From positions 1 to 6,029 of the forward strand of contig CACZSA010000369.1 in NCBI GenBank assembly GCA_902783705.1: 6,029 nucleotides of DNA, in the 5' to 3' direction. The DNA is from an uncultured Ruminococcus sp. (GTDB lineage Bacteria; Bacillota; Clostridia; Oscillospirales; CAG-272). Shown here piece by piece: positions 1 to 4,604 of the stretch. The position numbers and the translations under genes were made by a program. Positions within the stretch are counted from its first letter, which is position 1; the number at the start of each line of letters is the position of its first letter. The notes under the pieces are model-generated. The model worked only from the letters and a program-made list of their open reading frames with translations, had not been told where the DNA came from and made no database searches.

Positions 1-1410
1 GCTGGACGCGGAGATGAAGAGCATCACGCTGAGAAACAGGCTGACGACGGTGCTCCGGTACCGCTTCCGGTTCCGCTTGAAGTTCTTTGCCGCCATCATG
101 CCCTCGAATCCGAAGAACTTTTTGGTCAGGGGGCCGGTCTTCACCTCCCGCGCCGAGAGCTTCACGTCGTCGGTCTGGCGGATGGAGTCGATGGGAGAGA
201 CGCGGATCGCCCGACGGGCCGGAATCGCCGAGGAGATCAGCGTGGTCGCAAGGCACACCAGAGCCGCGATGAGAAGGGCGGAGGGATTGAGGACCAGCTT
301 CATCTGCGTCTCGACGCCCGACACGGTCATGGAGGCAAATGCGTCCCTGAGACAATAGAGCGTAATCCCGATGCCTGCGCAGCCCACGAGAAGCCCGACA
401 GGGATCCCCACGGCGGCGAGCAGCAGGGCCTCGTACAAAACGCTCCCCCGGATCTGCTTCTTCGTCGCACCGACGCTTTTCAGAATCCCGAATTGCCGCG
501 TCCGCTCGCTGACAGAGATGGAGAAGGAGTTGTAGATCAGGGAGATCGATCCGAAGGCCACGAGGAATACCAGCACCCCGGTAAAACCGTAGAGTGCGGT
601 CATCAGATCGCTCGAGCCGAAGGAGCCTTGGAACCGCTTCAGATCGGTGTGCACCCGCCGCAGTCCCACAGGCGGATGGGCATTCAGCCACCAGGTCGTC
701 GCGGAGGGACGCTTCAGGGTACAGAAGACGGTTGTATTCCCGTTTCCAGCCTCCCCGCGGGTCAGGGCGATATAGCCGGGGTTCTCGAAGGAGTCCACCT
801 CCCGCACGAACGGCTCGTACACGCCGACCACGGTATAGGTCCGCTCCGTGGGATCCGCTATGGTCTCCCCGTCCGGCCCCATGAACGGATCGACAATGGC
901 GAGGGGTTCCCCGGAAGCTGTGACTCTTTGACCGAGGGCGATCGTCAGGGTATCCCCCGTCCGGAGGTTCAGGCCGGAATAGAGCGTGAAGCTGGACGGG
1001 AGAAGGAGCTCGCCGGGATTCTCCGGAAAACGTCCCGCAATCAGGCGGGGAGGCAGAAGCTCCTCGATTCCCTCGCCCATGGATTCCACGACCAGATAGG
1101 GTCTTTCCGCGCCGTCGGCCTTCTCCGGGTCGAAGAGGCCCCAGCCCGCTTCATTCCACTCCGCGCTTTTGCTGACGCCGTCCGTTGTAGAGAGGGATTC
1201 TGCCTCGCCGGGAGTCAGGCTGGTCTCGTTGACCATCCACGCGCCCTCGGAGTCCTCGATGTTGCGGATCAGAAACTGCTGGCCGCTGTACGCCGCCTCG
1301 ATCACGGCGGTGAACAAGGCCATGGAGAGGATGATCCCGATGACGGTCACGATCGTCCTCGTGCGGTTGGCGAGGAGGGATTTTTTCGTAAAGGTGCGCA
1401 GGATGTTCAT
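1..1410 (-). CDS. FtsX/MacB-type ABC transporter permease, N-terminal half (C-terminus beyond window)
   Basis: Membrane subunit of an ABC transporter that works with the ATPase encoded just upstream. The 470 visible residues start MNILRTFTKKSLLANRTRTI, with a first membrane helix at about 18-40, a large extracytoplasmic domain at about 41-272, then three helices at about 274-296, 325-352 and 374-396. Between the second and third helices lies the typical FtsX coupling segment SERTRQFGILKSVGATKKQI (301-320), which contacts the ATPase. After an APRR-like turn (IPARRAIRVSPIDSI, 396-410) a second unit begins (AAKNFKRNRKRYRSTVVS), entering a fifth helix at the window edge. So this is the duplicated FtsX form, normally about 800-900 residues, not the 10-helix BceB form. 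The start ATG (1408-1410) overlaps the ATPase stop as ATGA, implying translational coupling. Family knowledge: such permeases move or extract lipids, lipoproteins or peptides at the membrane. The substrate here is unknown. Confidence 0.93.
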   Translation of the reverse strand, partial: MNILRTFTKKSLLANRTRTIVTVIGIILSMALFTAVIEAAYSGQQFLIRNIEDSEGAWMVNETSLTPGEAESLSTTDGVSKSAEWNEAGWGLFDPEKADGAERPYLVVESMGEGIEELLPPRLIAGRFPENPGELLLPSSFTLYSGLNLRTGDTLTIALGQRVTASGEPLAIVDPFMGPDGETIADPTERTYTVVGVYEPFVREVDSFENPGYIALTRGEAGNGNTTVFCTLKRPSATTWWLNAHPPVGLRRVHTDLKRFQGSFGSSDLMTALYGFTGVLVFLVAFGSISLIYNSFSISVSERTRQFGILKSVGATKKQIRGSVLYEALLLAAVGIPVGLLVGCAGIGITLYCLRDAFASMTVSGVETQMKLVLNPSALLIAALVCLATTLISSAIPARRAIRVSPIDSIRQTDDVKLSAREVKTGPLTKKFFGFEGMMAAKNFKRNRKRYRSTVVSLFLSVMLFISASS

Positions 1411-2099
1411 GCCCTTGCCTCCCGGATGCGCTCGTCCCGGGTGATCCGCCCGTCCTCGATGGCGATGATGCGGTCGGCCTGAAGCGCGATGTTCTCATCG
1501 TGGGTGATGACGATCAGCGTCTGCTTGTAGCGGATATTGGAGGACCGGAGGAGCTCGACGATCTCCTGACTGTTCCGGCTGTCCAGATTCCCCGTGGGCT
1601 CGTCCGCCAGCACCACCGACGGCGCGTTCATGAGCGCGCGCCCGATGGAGACGCGCTGCTGCTGTCCGCCGGAAAGCTGGTTCGGCAGGTGTTTTCTCCG
1701 CCCCTGAAGTCCGAGAATCCCGAGGAGCTCCTCAAGCCGTTCCTCGTTCACGGGACGCCCGTCCATCAGCACCGGAAGGGTCATGTTTTCCTCGACGTTG
1801 AGAACGGGAATCAGATTGTAAAACTGGTAGATCAGCCCGACCTGTCTGCGGCGGAAGATCGCGAGCTGTTCCTCGTTCTGCGCGTAGACGTCCTGCCCGT
1901 CCAGCCAGACCTTTCCGCCGCTCGGACGGTCGACGCCGCCGAGGATGTGCAGCAGCGTGCTCTTCCCGGATCCGGACGGACCGATGATGGCGAGGAATTC
2001 CCCCTTCTCCACCGTGAACGACACGTCGTCCAGCGCGCGCACCTGATTTTCTCCCGTTCCGTAGATCTTCGTCAGATTTTCAATTCGCAGCAGTTCCAT
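1407..2099 (-). CDS. ABC transporter ATP-binding protein, MacB/LolD/FtsE-like family
   Basis: Cytoplasmic ATPase of 230 residues, the usual length for the MacB/LolD class, powering the adjacent permease. In order: Walker A GPSGSGKST (40-48), Q-loop glutamine in YQFYNL (Q92), signature LSGGQQQR (142-149), Walker B VVLADEP with catalytic glutamate E167, D-loop GNLDS (170-174) and switch histidine H200 in VITHD. All catalytic residues are intact. I chose the ATG at 2097-2099 because AAGGAGG lies 7 nt upstream. A longer form from a GTG at 2123 would add eight residues, has no ribosome binding site of its own and would place the Shine-Dalgarno inside the gene. The stop (TGA, 1407-1409) overlaps the permease start. 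The gene has its own promoter behind the terminator of the kinase gene, with a likely response-regulator box, so it is probably inducible by the neighbouring two-component system. Confidence 0.96.
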   Translation of the reverse strand: MELLRIENLTKIYGTGENQVRALDDVSFTVEKGEFLAIIGPSGSGKSTLLHILGGVDRPSGGKVWLDGQDVYAQNEEQLAIFRRRQVGLIYQFYNLIPVLNVEENMTLPVLMDGRPVNEERLEELLGILGLQGRRKHLPNQLSGGQQQRVSIGRALMNAPSVVLADEPTGNLDSRNSQEIVELLRSSNIRYKQTLIVITHDENIALQADRIIAIEDGRITRDERIREARA

Positions 2100-2106
2100 A
2101 AATCTG

Positions 2107-2113
2107 CCTCCTT
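2107..2113 (-). promoter_or_regulatory. Ribosome binding site of the ABC ATPase gene
   Basis: The minus strand reads AAGGAGG followed by a 7-nt spacer and ATG at 2099. This near-perfect site decides the start in favour of 2099 over the in-frame GTG at 2123. Confidence 0.9.
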
Positions 2114-2129
2114 CGGTATTCACATGAAC

Positions 2130-2135
2130 AGTATA
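2130..2135 (-). promoter_or_regulatory. Extended -10 promoter of the ABC transporter operon
   Basis: The minus strand reads TGA-TATACT: the -10 hexamer matches TATAAT in five of six bases and carries the TG of an extended -10. At 16-18 bp upstream there is no hexamer resembling TTGACA (ACCGGA at 17 bp). Transcription would start near 2123, giving a leader of about 25 nt. A missing -35 with a tandem repeat in its place is what an activator-dependent promoter looks like. Confidence 0.65.
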
Positions 2136-2145
2136 TCAGGCGAAA

Positions 2146-2167
2146 GTGACTCTCCGGTGACTTTCCG
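2146..2167 (-). promoter_or_regulatory. Tandem 11-bp direct repeat, likely response-regulator binding box
   Basis: On the minus strand CGGAAAGTCAC is followed immediately by CGGAGAGTCAC, identical in 10 of 11 positions. The box ends 10 bp upstream of the TATACT -10 and covers the -35 region. OmpR/PhoB-family regulators bind head-to-tail half-sites with a period near one helical turn, and PhoB boxes sit in just this position relative to the -10. The OmpR-type regulator encoded upstream is the obvious candidate ligand; that link is inference. Confidence 0.6.
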
Positions 2168-2198
2168 AAAAAAACCGCCCGAAAAAACAGGCGGTTTT
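2168..2198 (-). terminator. Intrinsic terminator after the histidine kinase gene
   Basis: Reading the minus strand from 2198, AAAACCGCC pairs with GGCGGTTTT (9-bp perfect stem, 10-nt loop), and the stem runs into seven consecutive T (2174-2168). It begins four bases after the kinase stop codon. On the plus strand the same hairpin is followed by only four T, so it acts mainly on minus-strand transcripts. It separates the regulator-kinase unit from the ABC transporter unit, which has its own promoter just behind it. Confidence 0.88.
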
Positions 2199-2202
2199 GC
2201 TC

Positions 2203-3207
2203 TCAGACGATATTCTTATAGAACCGGATCGTGAAGCAGGCTCCTCCGGACGGGGCGTTCGCGACGGCAATGGTTCCGTTCTGTGCGGCGATGACGCTTC
2301 TTGCGAGCGCGAGTCCGATGCCGACCGACTCCGGCGTCGCGTTCTTCCCTTTATAAAACCGCTCGAAGAGGCGGGGGATGTCCGCCTGATCGAATCCGGT
2401 TCCGCTGTCCTTTATGGTGAGTTCCGAGAACAGGGCGGTTTCCCGGGCATCGACGTCGATCGTCCCCCCGGGCGGCGTGTGCTCCATGCAGTTTTTCAAC
2501 AAATTGGAGAGCGCTTCCGCCGTCCAAGCGGGATCCACGAAAAAGGACGTGCCGTCCGCATGGATCCGGAGCGTCTGCTCCCGCAGTTCCATCGGGATCC
2601 GGAGCGGCGAGACGGCCTGCTCGATCAGCGCTTCCGCCGGGATCGTCTCCGGGCGGAACACCGCGGTCCCCGCATCGATCTTGCTCAGCTTCAAAAGGGT
2701 TTCGACGAGCCAGCGGATCCGCTCGGACTGACGGCTCAGATCCCTCGTCAGACGGCTGCGCCGCTCGGCGGTCAGGTCTTCCTCCTGCAGGAGAGAAACC
2801 GTCAGATTGATCCCGGTGAGCGGAGTCCGGATCTGATGGAACATATCCTGAATGGCTTCGGTCAGACGCACCTTCTCCCCGGTCAGCCGGTCCGACTGCT
2901 CCTTGAGCCGCACGGTCATCTTTCCGATCTCCGACGCGAGGATGGCGAGTTCTCCCTCCTCATCCCGCATCGTCACAAGCTTTTCCTGCCCGTGGAGCAC
3001 CCGCCCGACCTGTTCGGCTAACGCCGCGATGGCGCGGTACCGCCGGGCGACAAAGAGAAGCACCGTCAAGAAATAGACCGTGCAGATCGCCAGCGCGAGG
3101 AGGCCGCAGCGAACGGAGAGGAAGAATCCGATCCCGGTGAATACAAGACCGGACAGGGCAAAAATCAGCAGTTCCCGCTTCGCGTCGGGATTTCGCAACA
3201 GTTTCAT
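2203..3207 (-). CDS. Two-component sensor histidine kinase, short-loop (intramembrane-sensing) type
   Basis: Membrane-bound kinase of 334 residues that phosphorylates the response regulator encoded just upstream. Two membrane helices (about 13-31 and 35-53) are joined by only a few residues, leaving essentially no extracellular sensor domain. A HAMP-like/coiled linker follows (about 55-120). The H-box is FHQIRTPLTGI with phospho-acceptor H124, the N-box NLLKNCMEHTPPGG has N235 and N239, G1 is DSGTGFD (267-273), the F-box is LFERFYKG (280-287), and G2 is GIGLALA (296-302), slightly off the usual GxGLGL. All catalytic elements are present. The ATG at 3205-3207 lies 1 nt after the regulator stop; a GGGTGG stretch inside the end of the regulator gene serves as its ribosome binding site. 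Kinases with this layout in Firmicutes usually sense at the membrane or through a partner ABC transporter. That is family knowledge; the ligand is not known. Confidence 0.95.
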   Translation of the reverse strand: MKLLRNPDAKRELLIFALSGLVFTGIGFFLSVRCGLLALAICTVYFLTVLLFVARRYRAIAALAEQVGRVLHGQEKLVTMRDEEGELAILASEIGKMTVRLKEQSDRLTGEKVRLTEAIQDMFHQIRTPLTGINLTVSLLQEEDLTAERRSRLTRDLSRQSERIRWLVETLLKLSKIDAGTAVFRPETIPAEALIEQAVSPLRIPMELREQTLRIHADGTSFFVDPAWTAEALSNLLKNCMEHTPPGGTIDVDARETALFSELTIKDSGTGFDQADIPRLFERFYKGKNATPESVGIGLALARSVIAAQNGTIAVANAPSGGACFTIRFYKNIV

Positions 3208-3208
3208 A

Positions 3209-3874
3209 TCAATCCACCCGATATCCGAGGCCGCGCACGGTTTTGATGACGGATTGCCCGGCGGGGTCGTCCCCGATCTTTTCCCGGAGCCGCTTGATAT
3301 AGACGGTCAATGTGTTGTCGTTCACGAAGTCCCCGCCGACGTCCCAGATCTCGTCGAGCAGACGGGTCCTCGAGAGCAGCTTTCCCCGGTTGTTGACGAA
3401 CACCATCAGGAGCTTGAATTCGAGGGCGGTGAGCGGCAGGACCTCGCCGTCCTTCTTCACGGTCCCTTTGTCCGTATCGACCGAGACGCCGCCCAGCTTC
3501 ACGACGCTCTGCCCCTTGCCGTTTCTGCGCAGGACGGACCGGATCCTCGACACCAGCTCCCGCGGACGATAGGGCTTGGAGATGTAATCGTCCGCCCCCA
3601 GATCCAGCCCTTCCACAACGCTGTTCTCGTCCCCGGACGCTGTAAGAAAGACGGCGGGAATCCCCCTCTCCTTCGCACACCGGCACACGGAAAAACCGTC
3701 GCCCTCCGCGAGGGAGATGTCGATCAGCACAAGCTCCGGGGAAAAAGCGTCCATCAGCCGGACTGCCTCGCGCTCGCCCGTCGCGGATACCGGATCAAAG
3801 TCCTCCGTCCTGAGATATTGTTCCAGCGCCGCGATGATCGCCCGGTCGTCCTCGACGATCAATATTCTCTGCAT
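3209..3874 (-). CDS. OmpR/PhoB-family response regulator
   Basis: Cytoplasmic transcription factor of 221 residues, normal for the family. The receiver domain (1-118) has the acidic pair E8/D9/D10 region in MQRILIVEDD, phospho-acceptor D52 in LVLIDIS, T78 in FLTAS and K100 in YISKPY. The C-terminal winged-helix domain (about 124-221) has LTALEFKLL, the recognition helix region NDNTLTVYIKRLREKIG and the closing GLGYRVD. I place the start at ATG 3872-3874 because the receiver fold begins there; GGAGG lies 13 nt upstream, which is rather far. An in-frame GTG at 3931 has AAGGA 9 nt upstream and would add 19 residues, but they do not look like receiver sequence. It is cotranscribed with the kinase from a strong promoter at 3972-4000. 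Its likely target is the tandem repeat before the ABC genes. Confidence 0.95.
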   Translation of the reverse strand: MQRILIVEDDRAIIAALEQYLRTEDFDPVSATGEREAVRLMDAFSPELVLIDISLAEGDGFSVCRCAKERGIPAVFLTASGDENSVVEGLDLGADDYISKPYRPRELVSRIRSVLRRNGKGQSVVKLGGVSVDTDKGTVKKDGEVLPLTALEFKLLMVFVNNRGKLLSRTRLLDEIWDVGGDFVNDNTLTVYIKRLREKIGDDPAGQSVIKTVRGLGYRVD

Positions 3875-3887
3875 GATAATCCCTGCG

Positions 3888-3892
3888 CCTCC
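3888..3892 (-). promoter_or_regulatory. Ribosome binding site of the response regulator gene
   Basis: GGAGG on the minus strand, 13 nt before the ATG at 3874. The spacing is longer than usual (5-9 nt), so initiation may be weaker than the motif suggests. It begins 2 nt beyond the stem of the hairpin at 3894-3914, so folding of the leader could change its accessibility. Confidence 0.6.
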
Positions 3893-3893
3893 G

Positions 3894-3946
3894 TCCGTAT
3901 GAAAAGGATACGGAACAGCATACCAACGCACACAGGCATATCCTTT
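3894..3946 (-). promoter_or_regulatory. Leader of the regulator-kinase mRNA with two mutually exclusive hairpins
   Basis: In the minus-strand transcript AAAGGAUAUG (3946-3937) can pair with CGUAUCCUUU (3912-3903): ten pairs, one of them G-U, around a 24-nt loop. Alternatively UCCGUAU (3914-3908) pairs perfectly with AUACGGA (3900-3894) around a 7-nt loop. Bases 3908-3912 belong to both stems, so only one can form at a time. The second stem ends just before the GGAGG ribosome binding site. Neither is followed by a clear U-run, so control of translation is more plausible than termination. A 26-codon open frame starts at the ATG 3937-3939 and ends inside the regulator gene, but its ribosome binding site is badly spaced. 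The repeats might instead be a DNA operator. Confidence 0.4.
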
Positions 3947-3971
3947 GTCATTCGGTCATTTCATCGGCCTC

Positions 3972-4000
3972 ATTATATCACAGTATGCCCGTTCTTTCAA
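3972..4000 (-). promoter_or_regulatory. Strong sigma-A promoter of the response regulator-kinase operon
   Basis: On the minus strand TTGAAA (4000-3995), a 17-bp spacer, then TATAAT (3977-3972), preceded by TG at the extended -10 position (TGA-TATAAT). This is a near-consensus vegetative promoter. Transcription should begin near 3965, giving a leader of about 90 nt before the regulator ATG. No tandem repeat like that at 2146-2167 is visible here, so autoregulation through the same box is not evident. Confidence 0.88.
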
Positions 4001-4063
4001 TAGGATCCGTTGGTTTTTCAGAGGCGCGGGCGTGTCTCAGAGACTGACGAGGTGGGCGTTTCA

Positions 4064-4082
4064 CATGGCACACTATGCCATG
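4064..4082. repeat. Short perfect inverted repeat
   Basis: CATGGCA and TGCCATG are perfect inverted copies (7 bp) around the 5-nt spacer CACTA. It has no T-run, so it is not a terminator. It lies about 65 bp upstream of the -35 of the regulator promoter and about 120 bp upstream of the plus-strand promoter at 4202. It could be an operator or chance. Confidence 0.3.
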
Positions 4083-4201
4083 CTCCGTCTATCTGCCGCC
4101 CTGTTCGGAAGCGGCGACAAGGATAAGGGAGATTTCTTTCTCGAAAAAGCCCTGCAACATGTGCAGCGGAAAACTGACACCGCCCTTTTTTCGTCCTCCC
4201 C

Positions 4202-4230
4202 TTGCGTACGGCCCTGTGATATGGTACAAT
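4202..4230 (+). promoter_or_regulatory. Putative extended -10 promoter for the small interrupted frame
   Basis: TTGCGT (4202-4207), a 17-bp spacer, and TACAAT (4225-4230), with TGG placing TG at the extended -10 position. The -35 matches consensus only in TTG; the -10 matches in five of six. A transcript starting near 4237 would reach the TTG at 4282 after about 45 nt. This placement makes chance less likely but does not prove activity. Confidence 0.5.
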
Positions 4231-4281
4231 ATATCCGATCACATCCATCCGGAGAACGACTAAACGAATGGGGGCTTAACC

Positions 4282-4563
4282 TTGAGCAAACAAGAAAAAA
4301 AGGGTATTTTCTGAAGTGGATGCGACAGTCCCATCTCTATAACCTGTTGCGACGCGTCAGACGTGATATGGATTGCTTCCGCCCCGATCGAGAACCAATG
4401 CCGCGAACTGTGCGGATGATCCGAAAAGATACCCGCCGGGATTCTTTCGGATGAAGCCGATGAGCTTATCGCGCTCCGCTTCGTCCCATATCTTGTTTCC
4501 GGCAAACGGCAAAGTCCCCCTATTTATTGTGAGCATATTGACGAACTATGCCCGATAGAGTAA
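4282..4563 (+). pseudogene. 93-codon protein-like frame interrupted by two TGA codons; decayed gene or UGA-recoded small protein
   Basis: Starts at TTG (4282) with GGGGG 7 nt upstream and the promoter at 4202-4230 before it, and ends at TAA 4561-4563. The frame contains no TAA or TAG, but TGA at codon 11 (4312-4314) and codon 46 (4417-4419). It begins LSKQEKKGIF, a typical N-terminal look. It contains IENQCRELCG just before the second TGA and continues ILSDEADELIALRFVPYL in the same frame, with seven cysteines (14, 22, 23, 40, 44, 83, 90). The first TGA with C14 would make a UxxC motif if it coded selenocysteine. Neighbouring genes use TGA as stop, so general reassignment is excluded. Simplest view: a relic with nonsense mutations, each one transition from CGA (Arg) or TGG (Trp). 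I do not recognise the family. Two stops in 93 codons is not far from chance, so even a coding origin is uncertain. Confidence 0.3.
4419..4452 (+). repeat. Inverted repeat forming a hairpin at the second in-frame TGA
   Basis: ATCCGAAA (4419-4426) and TTTCGGAT (4445-4452) are perfect 8-bp inverted copies. Skipping one bulged A, two more pairs (GA/TC) follow, and CCC/GGG can close a 3-nt GCC tip. The hairpin starts at the last base of the TGA at 4417-4419. There is no T-run, so it is not an intrinsic terminator. CGGATGATCCG at 4413-4423 is a further small palindrome sharing the left arm. Confidence 0.5.
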
Positions 4564-4566
4564 AAT
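4538..4566 (+). promoter_or_regulatory. Sigma-A promoter of the membrane-anchored protein gene
   Basis: TTGACG (4538-4543), a 17-bp spacer, TAAAAT (4561-4566): five of six matches in each hexamer. Transcription should start near 4573, about 32 nt before the ATG at 4605. The -10 contains the TAA that ends the small interrupted frame upstream. No operator or response-regulator-like tandem repeat is seen next to it. Confidence 0.8.
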
Positions 4567-4589
4567 ACGATTAAACACGGAATGCGCAC

Positions 4590-4595
4590 GGAGGG
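4590..4595 (+). promoter_or_regulatory. Ribosome binding site of the membrane-anchored protein gene
   Basis: GGAGGG with a 9-nt spacer to the ATG at 4605-4607. Together with the promoter at 4538-4566 it fixes both strand and start of the gene, against the long open antisense frame in the same region. Confidence 0.88.
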
Positions 4596-4604
4596 TGTAC
4601 CAGT

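Larger units (their letters stand above)
3932..4604. other. Divergent intergenic region between regulator operon and membrane-protein gene
   Basis: About 670 bp, more AT-rich than the coding flanks. It holds the promoter and leader of the minus-strand regulator operon at its left end, the promoter of the plus-strand membrane-protein gene at its right end, and between them an extra plus-strand promoter leading into a TGA-interrupted frame. From about 4005 to 4200 I see no gene I can support, only short inverted repeats (GTCTCAGAGAC at 4034-4044, CATGGCA/TGCCATG at 4064-4082, CTGCA/TGCAG at 4152-4166). No tRNA or rRNA sequence was recognised. The mixed, partly protein-like frames suggest a relic of a former gene. 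Confidence 0.6.

Noticed and set aside
493..1482. A 329-codon plus-strand frame opposite the permease and ATPase genes
   Set aside because: The minus strand encodes unmistakable FtsX permease and ABC ATPase sequences; this frame is an Arg/Gly/His-rich shadow with no initiation signals.
1500..2234. A 244-codon plus-strand frame opposite the ABC ATPase
   Set aside because: Shadow of the ATPase, whose Walker A, signature and Walker B motifs are all on the other strand.
3874..3931. A 19-residue N-terminal extension of the response regulator from GTG 3931
   Set aside because: The spacing to AAGGA is acceptable, but receiver domains begin at the MQRILIVEDD strand, and the extension (Pro/Gly-rich) has no counterpart in the family.
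3859..3939. A 26-codon upstream frame (starts MPVCVGMLFRILF) overlapping the response regulator start
   Set aside because: AAAGG is only 2 nt from its ATG, the peptide has no attenuation-type codon run, and it overlaps the regulator in another frame. It is mentioned only as context for the leader hairpins.
2197..4003. Long plus-strand frames opposite the kinase and response regulator (2197-3021 and 3080-4003)
   Set aside because: Both lie antisense to complete, motif-bearing two-component genes and show the Arg/Pro-rich composition of antisense frames.
4166..4191. GCGG / CCGC followed by CC and six T, resembling a plus-strand terminator
   Set aside because: The stem is only four pairs with a 10-nt loop, the T-run is offset by two C, and no plus-strand gene ends upstream of it.
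4065..4454. A plus-strand frame of 129 codons starting MAHYAMLRLSAALFGSGDKD with AGGTGG 9 nt upstream
   Set aside because: The first third looks fairly protein-like, but the second half is rich in Arg with many rare CGA codons, it overlaps the 4282-4563 frame, and no promoter precedes it. It may be part of the same relic, so it is not listed as a gene.
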